Shown here: one piece after another, positions 1-11,941 of the stretch | Layout of the letters: every line of letters starts with the position of its first letter | How positions within the stretch are numbered: the first letter of the stretch is position 1 | Assembly (NCBI GenBank): GCA_001599715.1 | Contig: BCHU01000005.1 | Coordinates: forward strand, 124,001 to 188,000 | Source: Phaeotremella fagi | Taxonomy: Eukaryota; Basidiomycota; Tremellomycetes; Tremellales; Phaeotremellaceae | Reading direction: 5' to 3' | Length of the DNA stretch: 64,000 bases | The notes under the pieces: generated by a model | The model's database searches: none | What the model was told of the DNA's origin: nothing | Seen by the model: the letters and a program-made list of their open reading frames with translations, nothing else | Translations under genes and position numbers: made by a program

Positions 1-8
1 CCGCATCA

Positions 9-3000
9 ATGTCTGAACTCAAGAACCAAGCTCAAAGAGCGATAGCTAATTCTGGTCCTGCAAGTCGACACCGTGCTAGTACAGTTTCGAATTTCGCTAG
101 ACCTTATCGACCTTCTGTTACGACAGCTACACCTTATGGACAAGACCATAGTCTATATGACGACCATCAGGATGAAGAGATTCTACAAGCTTCAATGGAT
201 CATATGAACATATACGATAACGGGTTGTATCTTCCTACCCCCGGTATGAACAACCTCTACAACCCTTCGAACTTGTTGAAAGATTCTCATAGACCTAGGG
301 CAACGACTATCGGTGCCCTAGATAACCCAATGCGAAGATCAGGATCACGTAATTATCTATCTTCGATTCCATCACAAATGCAAGTCAGCTATTCAAACCC
401 TTTAATGGATGGGAGATACGGTTACGGACCTCGATCAAGATCAGATCGTGATTTAGCTAGATCAAGGGAATCATCTTCGTCTAGAGGACCTAGATTATCC
501 ATCTCATCTCATACTTCTAGAGCTGGGACTCCAGATGTCGGAACTGGAACTTCAACTCCTCAAATGCCTACTAGAAGTTTATGGATTGGTAACTTGGATG
601 TTAACGCTACTTCCGAAGCTTTACTTCATGTTTTCGCTCCTTATGGCGCTATAGAGAGTTTAAGGATGTTACCGGAAAAAGTGAGTCCAAAGTATACGGA
701 TTTTACTGATTGTAGACCTGCGCTTTTGTCAATTTCATGGAAAAGGGAGATGCTATCAAAGCCAGGGACGACGTCTTGAACAGACTAGGTGGTCATTTGA
801 CAGCTTTGTCCGAAACGGCACCTGTCAGAATTGGGTTTGGTAAAATCGATTCAGCCCCAACTGGTGTACCGACCTCGACCGTCGCCCCACCACCACCAGG
901 ATTGGTCTTTACTAATGGAGTCAATAATTCAACTCCCAATTCTGTTACCATTACCCCCAACGCTTTACCTGGTTCTGTTGGTAAAATCGATGAGAGTGAA
1001 CAAAGTTCTTTACCAACTAGGGCACTTTGGATTGGGAGTATCCCTTCTACTACTAGTTCTGCTACGCTGCTTCAAATCTTTTCGCCTTTTGGACCAGTCG
1101 AATCTGCTCGTGTGTTGACTCACAAGGTAAGCTACAATAGGCCGGAAATTTTGCCATCTTTAGCTGACACCCCGCAGTCATGTGGATTTATCAATTTTGA
1201 AAGATTGGACTCCGCGGTCTCAGCTCGAGAAGCGTTGAATGGCAGAGATATTTTAGGTAGCGACATTGGAGCTATTCGAATAGGATTCGCTCGTGTTCCA
1301 GTCAAAACTCCACAAATCGGTGGACCGGAGGACGAAGAATTACTCAAAACACCTAAACTTGATGACACCCTATCAATAGGTCTTGATGCAGTCAAAGGTG
1401 CGACTTCAGTTTCTACCGAGAAACAATTATCAGTTGAAGGAGGTGGAGTTGAGAATTACAGGTCTCAATTGGTTTTGGATCTTGTTAAAGCTGGCGTACA
1501 TGAACAAGTACTTGAAAAGGGATTGGGTAACGAGGGTGTTGTTTCGGAACAACAGATGATTATGCAGGTTTTGAGTGGGGGTCAAGAGAACGAGTTTGAA
1601 GATGTTAAAGCTGCCGCTGGTAGGTTATGTCGCTTACCCAAGAATATTTTGCTAATTTCAATGGTTCGATTAGAAATACGACCTCCTATTACTTATTATA
1701 CTACGATACCGATGATTTCAGATCGGAACACTGTTCGTCGGTTTGATGCTACTAGGTTGAGGGATTTGAGAAAACGCTTGGATTCCGGTCAATGTTCTCA
1801 GATCGAGATTGATGAGATAACTCAAGAAACGCTCGAGGAATGTGCGGAGGTAGGTTAATTCGTCAAGGCTGTAGTTTATTCGACTGACCATCTACAGTTG
1901 GCTAGCGATTACATCGGTAACACGGTTGTTCAAAAATTATTCGAAAGAACATCACCGACATTACGTCTAGCTATGTTAGAACGTATAGCACCACATTTAG
2001 CTATGATTGGGATTCATAAGAACGGTACATGGGCCGCTCAAAAGATTATCGAATGCAGTGTAACGGACGAAGAACGTGCCCTTGTAGTTTCTAACTTACG
2101 TGCTTATTGTCCACCACTTATGGGAGACTCGCTTGGTAATTACGTTTGTGCTGGTACACTCAGGTTCGGTGAACCACATAACAATTATGTTTTCGATGCT
2201 ATGATTGATAGGATGTGGGATATAGCTCAGAACAGATTCGGAGCTAGATGTATGAGAACTTGTTTGGAGAGTCCTACGACCAGTTTATATCAGAAGGTAA
2301 GTGGTCTTATTGATTTGGATGTTGACTTGGAATAGAAACGTATTGCTGCTGGAGTTATACTCAATTCTATCCCTCTGGCTACTAATCCTAATGGAGCTTT
2401 ACTTTTAACTTGGTTGGTTGATCAATCGAATTTACCTGGGAGATATGGTTTGTTGGCGAATCGATTCGCTCCTCATGTCACACATCTCTGTACACATAAA
2501 CTGGCTTCGTTAACCGTATTGAGGAGTGAGTTAGCTTACACGTCTGATGTCATGTCCTAACTGACAATCCTCTAGTCATCAATCAGATCTCTGAACCAAA
2601 AGCTAGTTCAATACTGATCAACGCGATATTCGTTTCACCGAATGATCAAGTTCTAATCGAAATCATAAGTGACGCCAATAACGGTTCACAGATTATCGGG
2701 AAAATTCTCGCAATGTCAACGCTTAACGATGAAGAGAAAGACCTGATTGTTTCATCGGTTAAAAGGGTTTTACCTAACATCAAAGCAGCGTCCACACCAC
2801 CTTATAGAAGGTTGTTGGAGGAAGTCGGTCTACCGGTCCCAGTTTCGACCTATTCACCTAATCAACATCAATATCAACAATCTCAAAATAACTGGAATCA
2901 ACAGCAGCAACAGCAACAACAGCAACAGGGGATGTACGGGTTTAATCCGTATTCTCAACCGTATAGCAACGCTTTATCGCCTCTGTTGGTTGCTCAAAAC

Positions 3001-3429
3001 ATGAATCTCAGTCATGCTTTACGTGGTGGACATGGACATGGTCATGGTCACGGTCATGGACATGGACATATGAATTCACCTGGGACACCACAGAATGTTC
3101 AGAGAGGTAGAATGAGTCCTTCATCGTTAATGTCACCAGGTAGTGATCCTTTTAACCCTGTAAGTGTATTCTATACTTGTAAACGTCGTACTAATCATAT
3201 TTCGATAATCGTAACCCAGTTCGCCTCACCAAGTATCGATGTACCCTATCTAAACAATTCACTTGGTCACCCTCACGGCCACGGTCACACGATCAGACCT
3301 TCGAATCTCTCGAATCAACCTACGATCAATTTCGAACCTCAACCTAATTTAGGTGGATTGGGAATGGGGATGATCAACGTCAACCAAAACGGTGATGGTG
3401 GTTATTATCAGGGAATGGTGAGTTGGTAG
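9..3429 (+). CDS. RRM and Pumilio-repeat RNA-binding protein (JSN1/PUF-like)
   Basis: Likely a cytoplasmic regulator that binds 3' UTRs of mRNAs. Proposed exons are 9-680, 716-1126, 1178-1619, 1674-1849, 1898-2296, 2336-2525, 2576-3159 and 3220-3429, giving 1027 aa in one frame with GT-AG introns of 35-60 nt. Two RRMs are visible: one with RNP2 LWIGNL and RNP1 CAFVNF spanning intron 1, one with LWIGSI and CGFINF spanning intron 2. Puf-type helical repeats follow (for example DYIGNTVVQKLFE and NGTWAAQKIIE). The C-terminus is low complexity: a polyglutamine run near 2900 and a Gly-His repeat near 3025-3070. RRM plus PUF is the architecture of fungal Jsn1/Puf2 proteins. The start lies at the window edge, so the true N-terminus may be upstream. 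A GTGAGT at 3418 could instead splice to 3470 and end at 3475. Confidence 0.85.
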
Positions 3430-3475
3430 TACTAAGCATGTGATAAGACTTCAAATTGATTGTTGATAGTTCTGA

Positions 3476-4005
3476 ATAGCGGAATGGGATGTTTGCTCAG
3501 TAAGAGACGGTCAATATGATAAAAAGTATTATTGAGGTGATAGTAGCATGGAGGGATTAGATTTGTTTGTACCATAAACACCATCATCGTTGGAGTGGGA
3601 ATTAGAAAATAGTTTTGATCAGATATATATATACACACACATCACTTATACTCGTAGTTGATCTATTGGGAATGGAATTTTGTTTATATGTTTTGAATCC
3701 AGATTAAGAGTTAGTCAGCTTGTTCGATTTGAATTGGTTGAGGGGTCATAAACTATTGATATTCATTTTAACAAACAGACAAAGTTGAGTAAGAACGAGG
3801 TGAGTGAGTGGGAGTGAATGTGGTGTGATGAACAAGAGTAAAAAGTAAAATGAAAAGAGAAAGAGAAAGGGTATTCTACGTATGAAAGAAACTACTGGAA
3901 CCGGTACCACTACTGCTACTGCTCTGATCCAAATCCAAATCCCACACCCACAGCTAATCGTAAAAATGAAGAATGGAAGAATGTCTTGATGAGATGACTC
4001 TACGA
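3476..4005. other. Convergent 3' intergenic region
   Basis: AT-rich sequence between the 3' ends of the PUF-like gene and CDC42. It should hold both 3' UTRs. It contains a short TA/CA dinucleotide run near 3625-3645. No convincing coding frame on either strand. Confidence 0.6.
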
Positions 4006-4893
<888 letters not shown>

Positions 4894-5081
4894 TTTGGGG
4901 GGGTTTACTTTAAAAGATCTATTGGGTGTTAACGTCAGCAAATGGTGTCTTGGTGAACGAAATGGATTCTGGAGAATAGGATAAAGTTGGAAACGCGATA
5001 GGGGAAATTTATCTCTGACTACTTCCTATCCCCTTTAAACTGCGATGACGACAGATGACAAGTAGAATGACTTTGTATAGC

Positions 5082-5109
5082 ATAACAATGTCGTGTACGC
5101 CATTGTTAT
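5082..5109. repeat. Perfect 9-bp stem-loop
   Basis: ATAACAATG (5082-5090) pairs perfectly with CATTGTTAT (5101-5109) across a 10-nt loop. It lies upstream of CDC42, possibly within its 5' UTR. Function unknown. Confidence 0.6.
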
Positions 5110-5834
5110 TGTCGTTGCGTCGCTTATCGCCACCAGTAACCAGTTAAAGCACGACGGAGGATTTCAATGAGAATCTCGTAACTTCTCGGTCTGGTTATCG
5201 ACATCGGTTGATCCTAGAGGTATGGATAGAGACAGATAACCAAACATCTCCAATAACCCATGGACAATGTCGTGACCCATACATTCGAAGTGAACCTTGT
5301 TCTCAACATCCAAGTAAAAGGGTATTGAGCTATGACAACGAAATAGGTCATAACAACCGTGTGCGTGATATTCCCCATCTACTTCTGATTCCATATGACA
5401 CTTGAAGATTGAGTACCAAGTACGAGATTGGGATGTATAGTCGAGAGAAATCCCAGTGGAAGGAAGGAGATTGAATGGGGATTGAACTTACTTGTTTGTT
5501 GTTTACGCTGAAGTTGGGGAGATTCGGGGTTGGATGATGGATGATCTTTGAGATTGGATTGTTGAGTAGCTTGGAGTGGGGAGTAGGTGTGGATATGGAT
5601 GTGATGTATGTGAGGATGTGAGGATGTGAATGTATGAATGTATGAATGTATGTGTATGTATGAATGAATTGATATCTAGAGTATCTATATTTATGAGTTG
5701 GCTGAGTGTGGGTGAGAGAATGGAATGCTACGCCGGGAAAGGTAATACAGTACTATTATTAGTATTCCTATTAGTATTCATTAGTATTTATTTACTAATG
5801 CCCAGCTTCAATTTACTAATCAATCCTAGAGGTT

Positions 5835-5852
5835 ATTAGTAAATTTACTAAT
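5835..5852. promoter_or_regulatory. 18-bp perfect palindrome in the GPN1 promoter
   Basis: ATTAGTAAATTTACTAAT is a perfect palindrome ending about 140 bp before the GPN1 start. Further ATTAGTA or TTACTAAT copies lie within the preceding 100 bp, so it may be a cluster of sites for a dimeric factor. The role is inferred from arrangement only. Confidence 0.45.
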
Positions 5853-5991
5853 GGGTCAGTTAACGCCGTCAAGTGTGTTCGGTGTTATACAGCCAAGTGG
5901 CAATGTGGCGGGCGCTCCCACGGGAGCAGATATTTCAGTGGAGGTCAGTCAGCTTTCATAATTCTCTCTTAGCAACAACAATAATCACAGC

Positions 5992-7643
5992 ATGACTGAT
6001 AAAATGGGTGAATCATCAACAGCAACAGCAACACCAAAGAAACAACCTGTAGTCATTCTGGTCATAGGAATGGCAGGTAGTGTAAGTCCCCTCTCTCCCC
6101 TCCCCCTTCATCTCCAAACTAACACCAAACACAGGGCAAAACAACCCTCATGCAAAGATTAAACTCCTACCTCCATTCAAAAGATAAACCACCTTATATC
6201 CTCAATCTAGATCCGGCTGTCACTCACATGCCGTACTCTGCTAATATTGATATAAGAGATACGGTAGATTACAAAGAGGTCATGAAGCAGTGAGTCCAGT
6301 AGACATTTATCTGATGTAGAAGACCCCCTAACTCAGCCTCGTGATTCAGGTATAACCTCGGTCCTAACGGTGGAATCTTGACGGCTCTGAATTTATTCAC
6401 TACCAAGTTCGATCAGGTTTTGGCATTCGTTGAGAAAAGAGCTGAAACTGTGGAGTGAGTCTGGGTTCTCCCTCTCGTAATCATGGACTTGCCATTAATC
6501 CTCAACGACCACTTCTAGCTATATTCTCGTTGATACACCTGGTCAAATTGAAATTTTCACTTGGTCAGCTTCAGGCACAATCATCACCGATGCAATAGCG
6601 TCTTCTCTACCTACTGTCGTTGCTTATATCATCGATACACCGAGGACGACGTCGCCAACAACGTTCATGTCAAACATGTTATACGCCTGTTCGTAAGTTG
6701 TCATCAGTGTTAAATGAATCCCCAATTCAAAACTAACGACCAATAAGGATATTATATAAAACTCGATTACCGTTTATACTGGTTTTCAATAAGATCGATG
6801 TTGAACCCCATGAATTCGCTTTGGACTGGATGAAAGATTTTGAGAAATTCCAGGAATCGCTGAATAGTTCTAAAAACGGTGAAGGCGAAGGTGAAGGGAA
6901 TTACATGAATAGTTTGACTAGTAGCATGTGTTTGGTTTTAGAGGAATTCTATAATAACTTGAGTGTATGTTGAGCTGCGTCCATTTTCTAAATTATTTGA
7001 TCTCGATGCTGATTGCTCGTTGATAGGCGGTTGGAGTTTCTGCTATGACTGGACAGGGGATGAAGGATTTCTTTGAAGCTGTAGAAAATGGTAGGAAGGA
7101 GTATGAGACGTGAGTGGTATCAAAGCATTTTCATAATTCTGTTACTAAATCGTGATATCTGACAGCGACTACAAACCCGAATTAGAAAGATTAGCTAAAG
7201 AACGTAAAGAGAAAACAGAGGCGGATAAGAAATCTCAATTAGAGAGGTTGATGAAGGACATGAACGTGTCTAGTGGTGATAAGGATAAAAACAAGAATCC
7301 ATTCGGACCTCATCCGAGGAATGAGAGGGAGGATCGGTGAGTGGGAGCGAAAGTCGTCTCAAGATTAGAATCAAATTCTGACGCGATCGTTTAGATATAT
7401 TGATGATGAGGACGAGAATGAGAATGAAGATCCTATGGATTCGGATGAAGAGGAGAGAATTAGGAGACAGAGTGAATGGGAGGCTGAGGTTGATGATGAT
7501 CCGGAATTGGGAGCTGGGGATGTGGGTAAGTTGACTCGAACTTTATGGATTATTCTTGTTTTAACTAATGTTTGGTGCTAGATGGTCCAGAGATTGGGAT
7601 TTCTAGTTTAAGAGGTAATTCCATCAACTGGCCTAAACCGTGA
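5992..7643 (+). CDS. NPA3: GPN-loop GTPase 1 (Npa3/GPN1)
   Basis: GTPase needed for assembly and nuclear import of RNA polymerase II. Nine exons: 5992-6081, 6135-6289, 6350-6454, 6519-6692, 6748-6964, 7027-7109, 7166-7336, 7395-7525 and 7582-7643, giving 395 aa in a continuous frame. The P-loop is [13 protein letters not shown], with intron 1 splitting it. The family-defining Gly-Pro-Asn loop is in [30 protein letters not shown] is the G3 region and FNKIDV the base-binding motif. The C-terminal tail is charged and acidic, as in yeast Npa3. The 5992 start is chosen because it gives a short leader before the P-loop; a second in-frame Met lies at 6004. Confidence 0.93.
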
Positions 7644-7768
7644 TGTTCTTTAGATGTATGACACTAAGATCTGACTATATGCATGGTGTATAACTATGAT
7701 TTTGGGTATACACTGATCACGAAGAGAGTAAGAAGAGTAAAAGGACTAGTTCGAAACCCACTCTCCCC

Positions 7769-8697
7769 CTACTCCTGATCCAACTCGCTCAAATCAAATT
7801 CCGGTAAAACATCACCAACCCCTTCCCACCCTTCAAAACCCATCGCAACACTTTCCAAAACCCCAAAAGCCCTCTCCAAATCATCATTAACCAACACCAA
7901 ATCATGACATTTCCCATCCTTCCCATTAACAGCAAATTCGATTTCAGCTTTAGCAGCGTTCAAACGTTTAGCGATTGATTCTTTGGTTTCTGTGCCTCGA
8001 CCTTGGAGACGTTGTTTTAGGGTTGAGAGGGTCGGTGGGGAGAGGAAGAGGAAGACTGGGGTTAAGGGGGGTGTTTGGAGGGGGGCTTGGTGGTGGAGTT
8101 GGAGGATTCCTTGGAGTTCTATGTCTAGGATACATCTTTTGGGGGTTAGGTCGCGGAGAGCTTGGAAGGTCGTGCCGTAGCTGGTGGGTGTTAGCTTGGA
8201 CTTGTGGTTGGTTTAGGGGAATGATAGTTGGGTGGAAGTTACAATGGAAGGGGGTTGTGCGTGACAAGTGGAAGGTATTTTAACAAATTCAAAAAATACA
8301 GTCCAAAGCGTAGTAGACAAATCACCAAACATGATCCATCCTCCCCATCCCAACAAACACCCAAGAAAAACTCGACACCTACCAATTACCCCCAAACTGA
8401 GCCCATTCCAAAAACTCCCCTTCCCCAACCCGTCTCATAAACTCGTCTTTACTAACGAAATGATATTCCCTCCCATCAACTTCCCCAGCTCGTGGTGAAC
8501 GGGTGGTATGACTAACAGAGAAACCGAACGTGTTGGGGTATTTCACGAATAGTTTGTTTAGGAGGGTTGATTTTCCTGTACCGGAAGGTCCGCAGAGGAC
8601 CAGGGGCTAACGTCTGGTGTTAGATTGAGGAATGGGAGGGACAAAAGAGGGGGGGGCTTACTCTATCGACTACGGTTGGGTTTATTGATTTCGACAT
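7769..8697 (-). CDS. GUK1: Guanylate kinase
   Basis: Cytosolic enzyme converting GMP and ATP to GDP and ADP. Exons 8697-8662, 8606-8383 and 8180-7769 give 223 aa. The P-loop is [11 protein letters not shown]; the GMP-binding segment contains [19 protein letters not shown]. Family signatures [26 protein letters not shown] and [10 protein letters not shown] follow. The second intron (8181-8382, about 202 nt) is long for this genome. Splicing makes an N-C-Y-G sequence where homologs have a variable residue after Asn. The end is acidic and somewhat longer than in the roughly 190-aa bacterial and yeast enzymes. Confidence 0.92.
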
Positions 8698-8872
8698 TGA
8701 GATTGTTGACAGACGTGTTCGAGCTTTTGGGATGGCTCTTAAAAATGAATTTGATTTGGATAACAGTTTGAATTGGAGGGGTTGAGTGAGACACCAACGG
8801 GAAGTTATAGTCAACGCGTAGATACTGTGCCACACTGCGGCGTTATCACCTCTTACTCAGACTCAAAAACAT

Positions 8873-8958
8873 AGTCCCGAACCAGGCTTGAACTGGTGAC
8901 CTAGGGATATATAAACAAAAGTTGCAATCCCTCGCAACTACCACTGTGCTACCGAGAC
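8873..8958 (-). tRNA. tRNA-Cys (GCA) with a 13-nt intron
   Basis: Read on the minus strand, a seven-pair acceptor stem forms between GTCTCGG and TCGGGAC, with discriminator U73 as expected for tRNA-Cys. The anticodon stem AGGGA/TCCCT encloses a loop with anticodon GCA. A 13-nt AT-rich intron sits after position 37, the normal place. The T arm is ACCAG-TTCAAGC-CTGGT. Without the intron the RNA is 73 nt. Confidence 0.92.
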
Positions 8959-9123
8959 TTTCAAACGAGTTTTGAACTTGGCTGGGTTATAATCTTACCC
9001 TTCATTATTGTACGAATTCCCTTTTCCAGCCTTCACAGCACGCCTTTCCATTCTTTCTTCTAAATGAATCATTTTGGTTAACTGTTTGTTTACACATTTA
9101 CTACTTATCTTATCTTATCTACC

Positions 9124-11743
9124 ATGGACAACCCATTCAATCTAGATGTGGACGTCGACGTGGATGTTGACGTTGACGTAGATGTAGACGATCTAGAAGA
9201 TGGAGTAGGAGTTGATGAAGTCAACAACACCCATCTCAACGAAGAAACAGAATTAACACTCGAAGCACTTCGACGAGCGATCTCGCGAAACGACACCACC
9301 ACCAACCCAGAAGATTCACTTATAGGCGTAGGAGTCGACGTTGACGTCTCTTCATTCAATCAACTTCCCATCCCAACCCAAACCCAAACCCAGCTTCATC
9401 CATCCACCATCACAGCACTTCAAATCAATCAAAAAGTCGGTAAAGAATCTCTGTCAGCGCTCAAACAGCTTTCAGAGACTAACCAGAAATTACTCGATAA
9501 TCTTAATTTAACTTCGATCATTAACGGGTTGACTTCGAGTTTGAAATTGATCTTGGAATGTAACAAGAGACAGGCGGAGATTGTCAATCGATTGATTGGG
9601 CAATTGAATAACCAGGATGAGAGTGAGTTTGTCTTCGCACTGAATGTATACTTATAATTTCAGTTCATACTTCGATCGATTCGATTTCTGCTATTTCATA
9701 TGTACCCAGATCAGATTATGATGCTCTGAAAACACGGTTCGAGGCTTTACAGAATGCGAAAACTACAATTCCCAAACGTCTTCCATCAAATTCACAACCG
9801 TTATCTCAAGTCGCGGTCGACCCTTCATTGAATGAAATTGGTGTTGAAGATGGAAGAGCAGAGAGAGAAAGTATGACACCAGCTATCGATGAAGGTCGAA
9901 CAGGCCGTAAAAAGAGAAGTATGAAATTTGAGGTAAGTCATATCCAAAAAAAAAATACATTCACCGACAACACACACCGTCTCTCTAGCATATGATCCAT
10001 AAAATGGCAAATAGAAGATTAGGAGTTGAATATCCCGTTCTCCAATTCGAAGTGAAAGGATCTGTCAATTTACCGGATCCAGATTCAGAGCCGTTAACAG
10101 CTGAAGAATCTTTCAACGGGATTCAAGAATTTAGACCGGATTTCAGAGGAGACGTGAATGCGACGTCTGTAAAGCCATTTATTGACGTTGTTGTTCAAGA
10201 TGTTTTGGAGGGTTGGATGGAGTCGGGTTTCAATCTGACTGAGGGGGAGTTGGAACTCGATCAGGTAAGGGTATTTTTTGTACTTGTTGAATGTATTCTA
10301 ACTTTGTTAGGTTGTTAAAGGTGTTGGAATTTATTGGAATCGACTTTGTGTGAGTTGAATATTTGAGATTACCCTCATCAACTGACATGTGATAGAAACG
10401 TTACTCTGAACAACTTTCACGTGAACGTGGTGAAATCCATAAAGACGAACTCTCACGTAGAAAGCAAAATCAATATCGTCGTCAGCAATCGGTAAGGGAC
10501 ATCTCTACAAAATGGCACCCTCACTAACCCACAATTTCCAGCTCCTTGCCCGACGTCAAGCGGCCTTTGACAATTCACCATTGAACGTCTGCAAACTTCG
10601 TGCCCTCTATCGAACGCTCCTCACCCTAGATTTCGCAACTGTCACAAACGAACGACCAGATCCTAAAAGAGCTTATACAGCTGATGAATGGGAAGCTTAT
10701 AGACGGGTTTACGGTGGTGGAAAAGATAGTGAAGCCCATGAAGTCGTTGATCTATTTTGGATCTCATCAACCGTGAGTCAAGCTTTATTATTACACTTCT
10801 AACACCACAGGTCCGAACTCTACTAGCAATACTAGACGTCTCATCACTTGATCAAAACTCCAGACTTAAACGTAAAGGCAGACCTAAAGCCCCTGCAGAG
10901 AATTTCCATCTCCCCCAATCGTTATGGGATAAAACGACACTCCCAACTCTAAGACCCAAAGATATCTACGGTCTCCCAATTTCCGGTTCAACAGGTATCA
11001 TCCTGTTCAAATTCCACGTCGACGACAAGATCCAACTGCAATTTCCAGAATGGTCTAAAGGGCTCTACGACAATCCACCGATCCCAGATGAAGATTCCAT
11101 GATGCCTTCGTTATCTGAAATAATGAATTCATTGGTCTACAACAATCTGAAACCGCGTATCAAGAGCCTTCGGGAAAAATCTAATCCGATGGTATTGAGT
11201 CAAGAAGAAGTTTACAACGTTTTGAACAACGATGAATTCAGTTTGAACTTGATCAACGAGAATTCTGGGATTGACGGGGTAGTTAAAAAAGCTTTGGAAG
11301 CAGTTCGACAGAACGGTAACAACACCACCGGTGGTGGTGGTGGTTCCAATCCTCCCAGCTCACTGGATCTGAACTCAGAAGAAATGATGACGAGACATCT
11401 AGCGGCGTTCGTAGCCATGGCCAACAACGCACCTTCAACACCGACTACCAACCCGAATTCAAATTATTACAACACCACAGATCCGTTATTCAACACACCA
11501 GGTTTCACATCTTTACAAGTTCCTGTTCCGGTTAGTACTCAAACCTCCACACCGGGGAGTAGCGTTCGAGCACGAAAACTTGGTAAGAGGGGTTTATCGG
11601 TTGTACCCGGTGGTGCGGCTGTTCCAGTTTCTAAACGATTGAAGAAAGATGCGGTGGGTGTTGATCATGGACAAGGGGAGGAGGCGGAGGGGGACGTCGA
11701 CGTCGATATTGAAGGCGATACAAGTTTTTTGGATGATTTGTGA
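9124..11743 (+). CDS. Unrecognised 780-aa protein with Asp-Val repeat N-terminus
   Basis: No family recognised. Proposed exons 9124-9622, 9664-9932, 9989-10264, 10311-10349, 10396-10491, 10542-10772 and 10811-11743 keep one frame. The N-terminus carries a (DV)n repeat encoded by a GACGTn microsatellite, then a coiled-coil-like stretch rich in Leu, Lys and Asn. The middle (about residues 250-480) is the most ordered part, with basic segments such as RRKQNQYRRQQ and a KRKGRPK motif resembling a nuclear localisation signal or AT-hook. The C-terminus is low complexity with poly-Gly and an acidic end. A nuclear role is only a guess from the basic motifs. Confidence 0.75.
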
Positions 11744-11941
11744 GATGAGGTCGGAAGGTGATAGGTTATATACCCTTATGCTCGATTGTAGATGAATCAG
11801 AGTATCATACGTGATTCATCGTAATGTATTATAAAGTGAGTATAAACAAGCAACCGAAAGTCCAATCCAGCATGCTTCTAAATCTAAACCGAATGTATCG
11901 AAGATCTCAACGAACGTCCGTCCCTGAAAACTTCCTGAACC

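Larger units (their letters stand above)
4894..5991. promoter_or_regulatory. Divergent intergenic region between CDC42 and GPN1
   Basis: About 1.1 kb between two divergent starts. It holds a stem-loop (5082-5109), a GTATGAAT-type microsatellite near 5620-5670, and a cluster of ATTAGTA/TTACTAAT elements (about 5755-5852). A splice-donor-like GTAAGT on the minus strand near 5486-5491 suggests a CDC42 5' UTR intron. The minus-strand frame at 5164-5394 lacks recognisable features and I do not call it a gene. Confidence 0.55.

Noticed and set aside
5164..5394. 76-aa minus-strand frame between CDC42 and GPN1
   Set aside because: No recognisable motif, no splice partner, and it sits in the CDC42 leader/promoter.
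7968..8440. Several frames on both strands across the guanylate kinase gene
   Set aside because: Shadows of the kinase exon and its 202-nt intron; the kinase motifs define the true frame.
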